Source: Vibrio diabolicus (GTDB lineage Bacteria; Pseudomonadota; Gammaproteobacteria; Enterobacterales; Vibrionaceae). From it: a DNA stretch of 64,000 nucleotides. The notes under the pieces are model-generated. The model saw only the letters and a list, made by a program, of their open reading frames with translations. It was not told the DNA's origin and searched no databases. Shown here piece by piece: positions 7,512-16,702 of the stretch (the first letter of the stretch is position 1; the number at the start of each line of letters is the position of its first letter). The stretch is taken from the NCBI GenBank assembly GCA_001048675.1, contig CCKK01000002.1:1-64000 (forward strand), given 5' to 3'. Made by a program: the position numbers and the translations under genes.

Positions 7512-8884
7512 TGAAGCTCACGTGCCCACCTTTTATAGCGAAACGTAAAGACAGCTTAGCGTTTAAGTTGTTTAGTTATATGACTGCAATTGTGATAAGT
7601 ATTTTGGTCGTACAAGCAATGGCGGAGCAAGCTCTCGTGAAAGCCATGCTAAAAGTGCCGGACAGTGTGCGAGAAGAAATGCTCGATCTTGCACATCAAG
7701 CCAATGTGATGATTGAGCACGGAGATATGGACGAACTTGCGGATTGGGCGAACGCGCAAAACTTTTATCTGTTTGTGCTGAATGAGCACCAGCAACCCGT
7801 CACTCACCGTTTAATGCATCCACACTTCGAGTTCAAACTTCAATTTAAAAGAAGTATTGATGATCAACTTGAGGGAAAGGTAAATCGCCCGATTATCAAT
7901 ATCCCTTTGGTTAAAGATAATAGCTTGGTGATTCAACTGCCACATCGACTGCATCCCGCGCATGACTTCATTTTATATTTCTCTATTCTCAAAGTGGTGA
8001 TTGCGGTAGTTATTTTGGCGTTGTTCTCATTGCTAATGGCACGCAACTTACAACAGCCGCTTGATCGCTTAAGAGAAGCAAGCAAAAAGCTATCTAACGG
8101 CGACTTTAATGTCAGTGTGGTGAAAGAGTTAAAATCGAATACGCGCGAGTTTAACGAGCTGGCGCAAGACTTCGACCACATGACACAGCAAATTCATTCT
8201 CTTGCCGAAAAGCAGCGATTGCTTATAAGAGATGTCTCCCACGAGCTCCGAACGCCGTTAGCAAGACAGAATTTAGTTCTACACCTTTTGCGGAAGCGAG
8301 TTGGGGAGAACGAGCAAAGCTTGGTGACCAGGCTAGAAGACGAAGCTAAAGAGCTAAACCATTTGATAAGCGATATCTTGGAGTTCAGTCGCTTGGAAAA
8401 TGCGCGTTTCGACAAAGGTGCGAAACGCCGTGATTTAGAGGTGTTGCTCGCACCGCAAGTAGAGCGGTGCAAAATCGATTTAAAACCAGAACAAACATTG
8501 TCATTCCGTTCAGAAGCAACATGCGCCAAAGCTTTTTGCGAAGAAACGCTCATCATTCGTTGTTTGAATAATCTTGTTGGAAATGCCATCAAATATTCAG
8601 GGCAAGCATCTCAGATAGAAGTTTCTCTGGCTAATCATGTCAAAGATGGGCAGCAATTGATTTCCATGTCTGTATCCGACAATGGGCCTGGTATTCCAGA
8701 GAACAAGTTGGTCGATATTTTTGACCCGTTTACTCGCTTAGATGCATCAAGAGATAAGAAGCTTGGCGGCTACGGCTTAGGTCTCGCGATTGTCAAAGAA
8801 TCCATGCGCATTATGGGTGGATCCGTTACGGCGAAAAATCGTGAACAAGGAGGTCTGAGTGTTACTTTGGTGTTCAAGCAGTAA
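7511..8884 (+). CDS. peuS: Sensor histidine kinase partner of the response regulator
   Basis: 457 residues. Transmembrane helices lie near 18-40 and 155-180 and bracket a periplasmic sensor of about 110 residues. HAMP (LQQPLDRLREASKKLSNGD) follows, then HisKA with the phospho-acceptor His in RDVSHELRTPLAR. The HATPase domain shows N box (NNLVGNAIKYS), DNGPGIPE, and the GGYGLGLAIV lid. The layout is CpxA-like. It overlaps peuR by one base. The likely signal is envelope or iron status at the membrane; the sequence does not reveal the ligand. Confidence 0.86.
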   Translation: MKLTCPPFIAKRKDSLAFKLFSYMTAIVISILVVQAMAEQALVKAMLKVPDSVREEMLDLAHQANVMIEHGDMDELADWANAQNFYLFVLNEHQQPVTHRLMHPHFEFKLQFKRSIDDQLEGKVNRPIINIPLVKDNSLVIQLPHRLHPAHDFILYFSILKVVIAVVILALFSLLMARNLQQPLDRLREASKKLSNGDFNVSVVKELKSNTREFNELAQDFDHMTQQIHSLAEKQRLLIRDVSHELRTPLARQNLVLHLLRKRVGENEQSLVTRLEDEAKELNHLISDILEFSRLENARFDKGAKRRDLEVLLAPQVERCKIDLKPEQTLSFRSEATCAKAFCEETLIIRCLNNLVGNAIKYSGQASQIEVSLANHVKDGQQLISMSVSDNGPGIPENKLVDIFDPFTRLDASRDKKLGGYGLGLAIVKESMRIMGGSVTAKNREQGGLSVTLVFKQ

Positions 8885-8905
8885 GTATGGTTAAGTCTTA
8901 TTAAC

Positions 8906-8921
8906 CGTGATTTTGATCACG
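8906..8921. promoter_or_regulatory. CRP-like palindrome upstream of the receptor gene
   Basis: CGTGATTTTGATCACG has perfect GTGA-N6-TCAC half-sites, as in CRP operators. It lies 22 bp after the kinase stop and 170 bp before the receptor start. A PeuR site is an alternative reading. Confidence 0.5.
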
Positions 8922-8987
8922 TTATCGTGGCTCGTCATCAGAGAGTACTTTACAAAAGTTTGCAAATGCAAAGAATGTAAATTTAAT

Positions 8988-9006
8988 GCAAATGGTAATA
9001 CTTATC
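8988..9006. promoter_or_regulatory. Fur box of the siderophore receptor gene
   Basis: GCAAATGGTAATACTTATC matches the 19-bp Fur consensus GATAATGATAATCATTATC at 14 positions. It lies 85 bp before the receptor ATG, which implies iron repression. Confidence 0.75.
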
Positions 9007-9091
9007 ACTTATATTCACCCGCGAAATAATTAAGAGGGAATCGCATTCAACAAGCATGTGACCCGAAAAATAATAATCGGAGTGAAAGGAT

Positions 9092-11191
9092 ATGTTTACT
9101 AAGAGCCATTTGGCGCTAGTGATCGGTGCGGTGTTAGCAACACCTGCAGTGGCGGACGTTCAAACAGACGAACATGTAGTTGTAGAAGGTCGAGAGTTCG
9201 GCTACAAGGCGGATACAAACAGTACAGCAATGCGCATGGAAATGACGCAGCTGGAAACGCCAGGACAAGTAGCGGTTATCGATGAAACGGTAATTGATGA
9301 GCAGCGTGCAAGTACACTTGGTGAAGTGCTACGTAACGATGCAAGTGTTAGCGCGGGTGGTACAAGCCGTAACCGCGAACGTTTCTCTCTACGTGGTTTT
9401 GAACTTAGCAGTTCAGACGGTTTTCTTCGTGATGGCCGTCAACACTGGTCACACTACCGCCAGCCAATTGAGCTTTTAGAGCGTGTTGAAGTACTTAAAG
9501 GTCCATCAGGCCTGCTATACGGTAAATCTGAGCCGGGTGGCTTGGTAAACATGGTTTCGAAAAAACCAACAACTCAAACACAAGCTAGTTTGAGTCAAGA
9601 TCTAGGTTCGAATGATCACTCACGCACTGTGCTTGATGTGAGTGGTGCGCTAAATGATGCAGAGACACTGCGCGCGCGCGCAATTTTTGCCAAAGAAAGC
9701 TACGGCTCTTGGCGCAGCTACGGCGATGGTACCGAGCCAGAAACGGATCGTACGGTTGCGGGCCTAGTGGTTGAGTACGACATCACCGACAACTTTATGG
9801 TGTCAGCGCATTACGATCGCACGAAAGACGATGGTAGTGTGGATTCTGGTGCTTACATTGTGGATGGTAAAGCGGTTCGCGGTGACAAGCACATCTGGGA
9901 TGCCCAGTGGTCAAAGATTGACAACGAAGTAGAAAACTACGGTATCGATATTAATGCTCAAGTGACTGACAATGTAAACGTAAAAGCGGGTTACAACCGT
10001 CAAGACTTTAAGCGTTTTGATGTGGAGTCTTACCCTAAATTTGATCAGTATGAAGAGCTCAATACGATTAAGCATCGAGGCAACGATCGCACCGATAATT
10101 GGGTGTTTGATACTGCATATATAGATGTGACGACGGACTTTACTTTGTTCGGTACGGAAAACACGTTGTTAGTGGGCGCTAACTACTTAGATTACAGTTA
10201 TGATCGCTTTATGGCATTTCATAATGAGGCGAGTATTGCGCCAGGAGAAACGGTGCCTAAGCCTGGCTATCGTAGTTCGAAGAAATCACCAACAACTGAG
10301 TACGATACTTGGGGTATCTACGCGCAAAACATGATGACCATTAACGAGTCTTGGCAAGTACTTGCAGGGGTTCGTTATGATGAAAAGCGTGATGATGACC
10401 TGACAGAGAATCAAGTTTCTCCTAAGTTTGGTGTGATTTTCCACCCAGCGACAAATGGCTCGGTTTACGTTCAGTACTCTGAAAGCTTTATGCCGCAAGG
10501 TGAAGTCAGCAGTGGTCGTGGCAAAACTTACGTGAACGATGGCGAGAAGCTAGACGCAGAGCGTGGTATCTCTTACGAGATCGGAACTAAGTGGGAACTG
10601 TTTGATCAGCGCTTATTTGTATCCGGTGCAGTGTTTGATATCACATTAGAGAACATCTCGCTGGATGTTGAAAGCGGCAAAGACGCGGGCGGTAATCTCC
10701 TACACAAGAAAACGCAAGGTGGTGAGCAAGTTCACAAAGGTGCTGAGTTAATGGCTCAAGGTTTTGTGACCCCAGAGTTGTCGCTAACCGCTTCTGCAAT
10801 GTATTTGGATGCAGAGTTGACGAAAGCGGATAAAAAATTCGAGGGTAACCGCCCTGTAGATGTGCCAGAGTTCTCGGCAAGTCTATGGTCTAGCTACAAG
10901 GTTCAAGACAACACTAACTTAAACCTCGGTTTGATTTATGAAGGTGATCGCTACGGTGATGCAAAGAACACCTTCAAGAAAGATGGCTACGCTCGCGTTG
11001 ATATGGGCGTGTCATACAAACATAAGTACGATGAAAACTTGGATATCATTGCTCGATTCAATGTCGAGAACTTATTCGATACCGACTACTTCGCAGGTGG
11101 CGGTAGCACGAATAGCGAGCAAAAAGGTGCGAGTGGGGTAGTGGTTGGAGAAGACCGCAACTACATGGCAACAATCCAGTTCAAGTACTGA
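9092..11191 (+). CDS. peuA: TonB-dependent ferric siderophore receptor
   Basis: 699 residues with a signal peptide (residues 1-21, ending AVA). A TonB box-like EHVVVEG follows immediately. The plug domain (about 50-160) contains VLKGPSGLLYGKSEPGGLVN, which is typical of the FhuA/FpvA-type siderophore subfamily. A 22-strand barrel follows and ends in a C-terminal aromatic residue (QFKY). It should import a ferric siderophore across the outer membrane with energy from TonB-ExbB-ExbD encoded just downstream. Gene context suggests PeuA, the enterobactin receptor of V. parahaemolyticus; ligand assignment is inference. A Fur box and CRP-like site precede it. Confidence 0.85.
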   Translation: MFTKSHLALVIGAVLATPAVADVQTDEHVVVEGREFGYKADTNSTAMRMEMTQLETPGQVAVIDETVIDEQRASTLGEVLRNDASVSAGGTSRNRERFSLRGFELSSSDGFLRDGRQHWSHYRQPIELLERVEVLKGPSGLLYGKSEPGGLVNMVSKKPTTQTQASLSQDLGSNDHSRTVLDVSGALNDAETLRARAIFAKESYGSWRSYGDGTEPETDRTVAGLVVEYDITDNFMVSAHYDRTKDDGSVDSGAYIVDGKAVRGDKHIWDAQWSKIDNEVENYGIDINAQVTDNVNVKAGYNRQDFKRFDVESYPKFDQYEELNTIKHRGNDRTDNWVFDTAYIDVTTDFTLFGTENTLLVGANYLDYSYDRFMAFHNEASIAPGETVPKPGYRSSKKSPTTEYDTWGIYAQNMMTINESWQVLAGVRYDEKRDDDLTENQVSPKFGVIFHPATNGSVYVQYSESFMPQGEVSSGRGKTYVNDGEKLDAERGISYEIGTKWELFDQRLFVSGAVFDITLENISLDVESGKDAGGNLLHKKTQGGEQVHKGAELMAQGFVTPELSLTASAMYLDAELTKADKKFEGNRPVDVPEFSASLWSSYKVQDNTNLNLGLIYEGDRYGDAKNTFKKDGYARVDMGVSYKHKYDENLDIIARFNVENLFDTDYFAGGGSTNSEQKGASGVVVGEDRNYMATIQFKY

Positions 11192-11207
11192 TAACAATTT
11201 GATTATT

Positions 11208-11240
11208 AAAGGGGAAGGGTAGTCTTCCCCTTTGGTCGTT
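11208..11240 (+). terminator. Hairpin after the receptor gene
   Basis: AAAGGGGAAG and CTTCCCCTTT form a 10-bp stem with a 6-nt loop, followed by GGTCGTTTTT. It lies 17 bp after the receptor stop and just before the DUF3450 gene, so it could terminate or attenuate read-through into the TonB operon. Confidence 0.65.
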
Positions 11241-11265
11241 TTTGGAACACAGAAATATAACTCGT

Positions 11266-12033
11266 ATGAATCTAATGAAATCAAGTATCGCTCTGTTGAT
11301 ATCATCGGTTTTGATTCCCGCTCACGCGGCGAACTTAAACGATGCACAAGCTGTGCAGAGTAAAACAAACCAGTCGTCGGCGGTAAGCCAAAAACGTATT
11401 GATGCAAGCGCAGAAAAATCACTTACTCTAGAAGCTGAAATTGAGCAGCTGCAAGAGGAAGTCGGTAACTTGAAGATTTATCGCGATCATCTTGCAAGCC
11501 TTGTTGAGAGCCAAAATCAAGAAGTTGATAGCTTGAACGAGCAAATTGAGCAGATTGCTCAAACTCGTCAAGGTGTCGTGCCTTTGATGTATCACATGCT
11601 TGAGGGCTTAAAAGTGCTCGTCGCTAACGACAAGCCTATACGCAAAGCGCAACGTGAGGAGCGAATAGCAAAGCTGGATTCCATGATGACGCGTGCAGAC
11701 GTTGCGGATGCAGAGAAGTTTCGTCGTATTTTAGAAGCGTACCAAATTGAAATGGATTACGGCACCAAGCTTGGCGTTTACCAAGGCAAGATTAACCTGG
11801 GTGACAATGAAGCTTTGGAGGCGGACATTCTCTATTTAGGGCGTTTGTCTTTGGTAGCACGTAGCTTATCTGGTGACACATTCTGGAACTGGTCACAGCA
11901 ACAACAAGCATGGCAACAAGTGGGTTCTGAGCAAAAATCAGAGCTAGATAAAGCGTTCGCTATGGCGAATAAACAGATCGCGCCGAGTATGTTAACTCTG
12001 CCAGTGTCGTTAACCGCTGCGGAGGGCAAATAA
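11266..12033 (+). CDS. DUF3450 periplasmic coiled-coil protein of the TonB2 operon
   Basis: 255 residues from ATG at 11266; other in-frame starts are TTG 11242 and ATG 11275. A signal peptide ends at PAHA. Residues ~40-110 are a long coiled coil (LEAEIEQLQEEVGNLKIYRDH), then a helical C-terminal domain with LYLGRLSLVARS. The family is DUF3450, which regularly precedes ttpC in TtpC-containing TonB clusters. It ends directly before the next ATG. Its role in energy transduction is unknown; a periplasmic scaffold is plausible. Confidence 0.8.
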   Translation: MNLMKSSIALLISSVLIPAHAANLNDAQAVQSKTNQSSAVSQKRIDASAEKSLTLEAEIEQLQEEVGNLKIYRDHLASLVESQNQEVDSLNEQIEQIAQTRQGVVPLMYHMLEGLKVLVANDKPIRKAQREERIAKLDSMMTRADVADAEKFRRILEAYQIEMDYGTKLGVYQGKINLGDNEALEADILYLGRLSLVARSLSGDTFWNWSQQQQAWQQVGSEQKSELDKAFAMANKQIAPSMLTLPVSLTAAEGK

Positions 12034-13401
12034 ATGATGAAAAAATGGTTATCGGTTGCATTAATCTCGACAGCCGCATTAATGCCTCATACAACTTTTG
12101 CTAGTGATGCGTTGTTACAAAAGGCGCAGCAAGAAAATCGTCAACAGCAATCGCACAATGTCGCGCGCGAATCAGGTTTTAAGAAAACAGAGCAAGAGCT
12201 ACAGGCTATAAAGAATAAATTGGCCGCAGAGCGAGCGGCTCTTCAAGAAGAAGCGGACTCATTAAGTGTTACTTTCGGTGAAAACGAAGCGGAACTGGCG
12301 CAGCTAGAAGAAAAGCTACGTCTAGAAACCGGGAGCTTAGGTGAGCTATTTGGCGTCGTTCGCCAGAACGCAAAAGAGCTAGAGTCAGAGCTCAAGAGCT
12401 CAGTAACGGGTGTTGATGCAAACTCATATCAGAAAGATATCGATGCAATTGTTGCAGCTAAATCACTGCCAACGTTGACCCAACTTCAGGCGATGTGGCG
12501 CAGCATGGAAGAACAAATCAAAGCAAGTGGTGAGATGGCAAACGTCTCTTTCACACTGCTAAATGGCGAAGGTCGTGAACAAACGGTTAATGGTGTTCGT
12601 CTTGGTTCTATGGCGCTGCTGGATGACACTGGCTACGTTAAGTGGAATGGTCAACGCGGAGATGCGGTAAACTATCTTCGTCAGCCTGAAAGCGGTCCAA
12701 CAGCGAATACTATTTCCTCTGGTGACATTGATGCGCTTGTCATTGACCCGTCACGCGGCATTCTTCTTGAGCAGCTCGCAAACTCACCGACTTTGGCTGA
12801 TCGCCTAAATGCAGGCGGCGTTGTCGGTAAAATCATCCTTGGTTTATTAGCTATCGGCCTATTGATTGCTCTCGTACGTGGTGCATCTCTGATGATTTCG
12901 CGCCAGAAAATCATGAAGCAACTGAAAACTCCAGCACAGCCAGGAGACAACCCTTTGGGTCGTGTGCTTGCGGTGTATCAGAAAGACAAGCATCGCAGCG
13001 TAGAAGCGTTAGAGCTACGTCTTTTGGAAGCCGTTGTTGATGAGCAAACCCACCTAGAAAAAGGGTTATCGATGCTGAAGCTTCTTGCTGCGCTGGCCCC
13101 TATGCTTGGTCTACTGGGCACCGTAACGGGTATGATCGAAACCTTCCAAGTCATCACTCAATTTGGTAATGGTGATCCGAAAGTAATGGCGGGTGGTATT
13201 TCGATGGCGCTTGTAACTACTGTACTTGGCCTTGTTTCAGCCATGCCATTGTTATTGGCGCACAACGTATTGAGCTCTCAAGCAGAAAATATTCGCAGTA
13301 TCTTAGAAAAGCAAGGTATCGGTTTAGTTGCAGAACAAGCTGAGCGAGATATGCCGAGCAACAAAAGTCACTCTAACACCTTAGCGGAGAACGCAGCGTA
13401 A
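12034..13401 (+). CDS. ttpC: TtpC, MotA/TolQ/ExbB-family proton channel protein with periplasmic extension
   Basis: 455 residues. The start codon abuts the previous stop. A signal peptide (to TFA) is followed by a ~230-residue periplasmic region rich in coiled coil. A membrane helix near 265-285 comes next, then a MotA/TolQ/ExbB domain whose two helices include LAPMLGLLGTVTGMIETFQ and GISMALVTTVLGLVSA. Such long ExbB relatives are the fourth essential component of Vibrio TonB2 systems. It overlaps exbB by one base (TAATG). Confidence 0.88.
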   Translation: MMKKWLSVALISTAALMPHTTFASDALLQKAQQENRQQQSHNVARESGFKKTEQELQAIKNKLAAERAALQEEADSLSVTFGENEAELAQLEEKLRLETGSLGELFGVVRQNAKELESELKSSVTGVDANSYQKDIDAIVAAKSLPTLTQLQAMWRSMEEQIKASGEMANVSFTLLNGEGREQTVNGVRLGSMALLDDTGYVKWNGQRGDAVNYLRQPESGPTANTISSGDIDALVIDPSRGILLEQLANSPTLADRLNAGGVVGKIILGLLAIGLLIALVRGASLMISRQKIMKQLKTPAQPGDNPLGRVLAVYQKDKHRSVEALELRLLEAVVDEQTHLEKGLSMLKLLAALAPMLGLLGTVTGMIETFQVITQFGNGDPKVMAGGISMALVTTVLGLVSAMPLLLAHNVLSSQAENIRSILEKQGIGLVAEQAERDMPSNKSHSNTLAENAA

Positions 13402-13955
13402 TGGAGCAGATCCTACTCAACACATTGGGTTTGATCAGTGAGGATTGGGCCACAACCTTGATGAGCTTTATGCAGCAAGGTGGTCAAATCCTATGGTGGC
13501 TGGCTGCCGTCGTGGCGGTGTGCTGGCTGTTGGTTATGGAGCGAGTTATTTATCTCACAACGGTTTTCCCTGGGGTAAAGAAACAGCTTTGTGAGCAGTG
13601 GCAAGCAAGATCAGAGCACCACTCTTGGTACGCGCATCAAATCCGTGAAGGATGGATTGCAAAAGCGCAAATCGAACTGCGCCAAAACCTATCGACTATT
13701 AAACTACTTGTGGCGGTTTGCCCAATGTTAGGGTTGTTAGGGACGGTGACGGGCATGATTACGGTGTTTGACGTAATGGCATCGCAAGGCAGCAGCAATC
13801 CGAAATTGATGGCTTCTGGTATCTCACTTGCTACGCTGCCAACCATGGCGGGTATGGTAGCAGCGCTGGCGGGCATGTTTATTCATGCTCGCCTTAGCAA
13901 AGTGTGTGAACGAAAAGCTATCCAGTTAGAACAATCTTTAAGGAGTCAAAAGTGA
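13401..13955 (+). CDS. exbB: ExbB inner-membrane proton channel subunit
   Basis: 184 residues with three membrane helices (about 25-47, 100-125 and 140-165). The conserved VCPMLGLLGTVTGMI and SGISLATLPTMAGM segments line the channel. With ExbD it converts proton flow into TonB movement. Its stop overlaps the exbD start (GTGA). Confidence 0.9.
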   Translation: MEQILLNTLGLISEDWATTLMSFMQQGGQILWWLAAVVAVCWLLVMERVIYLTTVFPGVKKQLCEQWQARSEHHSWYAHQIREGWIAKAQIELRQNLSTIKLLVAVCPMLGLLGTVTGMITVFDVMASQGSSNPKLMASGISLATLPTMAGMVAALAGMFIHARLSKVCERKAIQLEQSLRSQK

Positions 13956-14356
13956 GACTCGGACGCAGACCTAACCAACAAGATGAAGCTCAAGTCGATT
14001 TAACGTCGATGCTTGATATCGTCTTCATCATGTTGATCTTCTTCATTGTGACTAGTTCGTTTGTACGTGAATCCGGTGTAGAAGTGAACCGCCCTCAGGC
14101 TTCTAATGTGGTAAGCCAAAAAGATGCGGGCATTTTTATCGCGGTAACGGCAGCAAATGACGTGTACATCGACAAACGAGTGGTTGATATTGAGCGTGTT
14201 GAGGCCTCTATTGAGCACCTGTTACTTGATCAGCCTGATGCTTCGTTAGTTATCCAAGCTGACGAGCATGCTTACAATGGCACTGTCGTGAAAGTGATGG
14301 ACGCTGCAAAAGCGGCGGGCGTGAAAAACATCGCATTGGCGGCGGAGAAACCTTAA
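13952..14356 (+). CDS. exbD: ExbD inner-membrane energy-transduction subunit
   Basis: 134 residues. GTG start preceded by AAGGAG, overlapping the exbB stop by four bases. One N-terminal membrane helix carries the essential Asp in LTSMLDIVFIMLIFF, followed by a periplasmic domain that contacts TonB. Last base overlaps tonB. Confidence 0.9.
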   Translation: MRLGRRPNQQDEAQVDLTSMLDIVFIMLIFFIVTSSFVRESGVEVNRPQASNVVSQKDAGIFIAVTAANDVYIDKRVVDIERVEASIEHLLLDQPDASLVIQADEHAYNGTVVKVMDAAKAAGVKNIALAAEKP

Positions 14357-14976
14357 TGGGCAGGCTGTTACTTGCACTACCAGCATCATTGTTAATTTCT
14401 GTGAGCCTGTTTAGCTTTATGGCGTGGATGGTTGATAAAGGCAACCAGCGTGCGCCAGAAGCTTCGGAAGCGGTTCGTTTTGATATGGTGATGGTAGAGA
14501 ATGAAGCAGACGTGCAGCGTCGTCAACGTTCAGTGCCGGAGCAACCAGAACCACCCCAAGCGCCGGAGCCAATGGATCTGTCTCAAGCTGACACTCAAAT
14601 GGAGCCAATGAGCCAGATGACGCCAGTCAGTGCTTTAGGTTTGAACACTGCCCTTGAAGGTATCGCGATCAGTGCGCCAAACTTGAAGGGAACAATGGGC
14701 AACCAACAAGCACTGCCGTTGTATCGTGTTGATCCTCGCTATCCTAGTAAGGCGCTGAAACGTAGAGTTGAAGGCTATGTCATTATGCGTTTCACGATCG
14801 ATGCAACTGGACGACCAAAAGATATTGAAGTGATCGAGGCTGAGCCACAGCGTATGTTCGAAAGGGAAGCAATCCGTGCGCTTAAAAAATGGAAGTATCA
14901 GCCAAAAGTTGAGGATGGTGTGTCAATTGAGCAGTTCGGACAAACCGCTAAAGTGGAGTTCAAGTTAGCCAAATGA
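14356..14976 (+). CDS. tonB: TonB energy-transducing protein (TonB2 type)
   Basis: 206 residues: a membrane helix (about 3-24), a short Pro/Glu-rich periplasmic linker (EQPEPPQAPEP), and a C-terminal TonB domain with YPSKALKRRVEGYVIMRFTI and ALKKWKYQPK. The linker is much shorter than in TonB1 proteins, as is usual for TonB2. It should energise the receptor upstream and other TonB-dependent transporters. It overlaps the next gene (ATGA). Confidence 0.9.
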   Translation: MGRLLLALPASLLISVSLFSFMAWMVDKGNQRAPEASEAVRFDMVMVENEADVQRRQRSVPEQPEPPQAPEPMDLSQADTQMEPMSQMTPVSALGLNTALEGIAISAPNLKGTMGNQQALPLYRVDPRYPSKALKRRVEGYVIMRFTIDATGRPKDIEVIEAEPQRMFEREAIRALKKWKYQPKVEDGVSIEQFGQTAKVEFKLAK

Positions 14977-16145
14977 TGAAAAAATTCTTAATCGGTACGG
15001 TATTAAGCCTGAGTGCACTTTCAACCATTGCCAGTGAGTTAAGCCAATACACTGCCGCGAGAGTTCAACGAGCACACAACTTGGCTCAAGAGGAGAAACT
15101 AAAAGAAGCGATTTCATCTCTTGAAGCTATGGAGCTTTCTCGTGGATATGACCAAGCTTATGTCGCTCGAATGTTGGGTATTTTTTACTGGCAGAATGAA
15201 CAAACTCAAGCAGCAATTAAGCAACTTGAGTTGGCAGTCAATAGTGGTTTGCTACAAGATGAGCAAGCATGGCAAACCCGAAAAATGTTGGCAGATATAC
15301 TGCTGAACGAGCAACGCTTTTCTAAGGCGTTACCTCATTACTATGCCTTGAGCAAAAACATTCCTAAAGGTCAAAAAGCGCATGAGCTATGGCTGCGTAT
15401 TTCCCAATCTCATTATCAACTGAGTCAGTGGCAAAAAGTGCTTTCAGCAATGGCTCGTTATGAGAAGTTTGGTCAGCCAGACAAGCTTGGCGCATTGTCG
15501 ATAAAGCTTTCTGCTGAGCTAGAACTGAAAAAGTGGAAGCCGGCAATCTCGACCATCAATCGCTTGATCGCGATTGAACCTGAGCGAATTGAATGGTGGC
15601 GTCAGCTTGTTGCTCTTTACCTGCGTGTTGATGACAACAAACGTGCTCTGGACTCTTTGGCGTTGGCAAAACTGAAAGGATTACAACTTAGCCAAGATGA
15701 CTTAAAGCTGCTGGCACAATTGTACGCGAAACGAGGTATTCCAGAGAGAGCTGCGTTGGTAATGAACGAGCTAGAGGATGTAAACTCGAATAGTAAACTG
15801 AAAGCTCAGCAAGCGACGTATTGGCAAATGGCAAAAGAGTGGGAAGAGTCTATCGATAGTTGGCGTGTTGCTGCTCAGTTAGACCGACAGTATTACTGGA
15901 ACTATTCTCAATTATTGGTGCAAGAAGGCCACTATAAAGATGCCCTTGCCGCGCTCGATAAGGTCAGTGGTCGTAAGGCGGATGTCGCACTTATCAAAAC
16001 TCGCGCTTACTACAAGCTTAAGCGGTTTGACGATGCACTCGCTAATGCCAAAAGAGCGAATGAGATTACACCGTCGAATCAGGCAAAAAGTTGGGTTAAG
16101 TATCTATCACAGCTACGCAAAGTAGAATCGACGCAGAACTCATAG
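14973..16145 (+). CDS. Periplasmic TPR-repeat protein of the TonB2 operon
   Basis: 390 residues with a signal peptide ending in ASE/L. Almost the whole mature protein is tetratricopeptide-like helical pairs (for example AISTINRLIAIEPERIEWWR and DALANAKRANEITPSNQAK). The four-base overlap with tonB makes it the last gene of the operon. TPR proteins terminate many TtpC-type clusters; it probably binds operon partners, but this is inference. Confidence 0.82.
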   Translation: MMKKFLIGTVLSLSALSTIASELSQYTAARVQRAHNLAQEEKLKEAISSLEAMELSRGYDQAYVARMLGIFYWQNEQTQAAIKQLELAVNSGLLQDEQAWQTRKMLADILLNEQRFSKALPHYYALSKNIPKGQKAHELWLRISQSHYQLSQWQKVLSAMARYEKFGQPDKLGALSIKLSAELELKKWKPAISTINRLIAIEPERIEWWRQLVALYLRVDDNKRALDSLALAKLKGLQLSQDDLKLLAQLYAKRGIPERAALVMNELEDVNSNSKLKAQQATYWQMAKEWEESIDSWRVAAQLDRQYYWNYSQLLVQEGHYKDALAALDKVSGRKADVALIKTRAYYKLKRFDDALANAKRANEITPSNQAKSWVKYLSQLRKVESTQNS

Positions 16146-16163
16146 CGAACATTTTTATTAAAT

Positions 16164-16192
16164 ACCCGAGCTCAGTCTCGGGTTATTTTTTT
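16164..16192 (+). terminator. Terminator of the TonB2 operon
   Basis: ACCCGAG/CTCGGGT stem with CTCAGT loop and a following TATTTTTTT run, 18 bp after the TPR gene stop. Confidence 0.88.
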
Positions 16193-16213
16193 GTCTAAAG
16201 TCATAAAGGCTAT

Positions 16214-16702
16214 TTATTGTATGAGCTTTTCATAAAAGGCTAATGCATCAAATGGTCGGGAGAAAAAAGGGCTTTTCTCTATATATTCTTGATGTACCTT
16301 GCTCAGTGTTTCAAACTTTTCTCTCGATGTAGGTTCTATATGAAAAGTTAGGCTTTCAGTCGATTCTACAAGCTTTAATGTTGAGGTTCTTGAAGAGTTA
16401 TTTTTTGCTATTAATAGATAATATGCTAGCTCTTGCTTCTCTTTTAATACACAAGCCTCAAAAGCTTTTTCGCTTAAAAACGGCAGAACAGGAGTTAATG
16501 CTTCTATATGCTTCTTTGAATACTCTAGGGTTTGTTTGTCAGGTGTATTCTGGTCTGCCATAGATTCGCACAGCTTTATCTTAGCACCATAATTATCGAT
16601 AGATTGGCTTACGTTGTTAAACAAACTGGCTTCAAACTTTTCACTTGCGAAAGTGACACTTGAGAAAAGTGATAAGAGAATTATTCCAACATTCTTGTTC
16701 AT
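16214..16702 (-). CDS. Small periplasmic protein of unknown function
   Basis: 162 residues from ATG at 16702, preceded by AAGGAAAAAT; the longer ORF start is less likely. A clear signal peptide (NKNVGIILLSLFSSVTFA) is followed by a mainly helical mature domain with two Cys residues that could pair. I recognise no family. The gene is noticeably more AT-rich than its neighbours and sits alone between two iron-linked operons, opposite to both. It may be a recent arrival. Confidence 0.65.
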   Translation of the reverse strand: MNKNVGIILLSLFSSVTFASEKFEASLFNNVSQSIDNYGAKIKLCESMADQNTPDKQTLEYSKKHIEALTPVLPFLSEKAFEACVLKEKQELAYYLLIAKNNSSRTSTLKLVESTESLTFHIEPTSREKFETLSKVHQEYIEKSPFFSRPFDALAFYEKLIQ

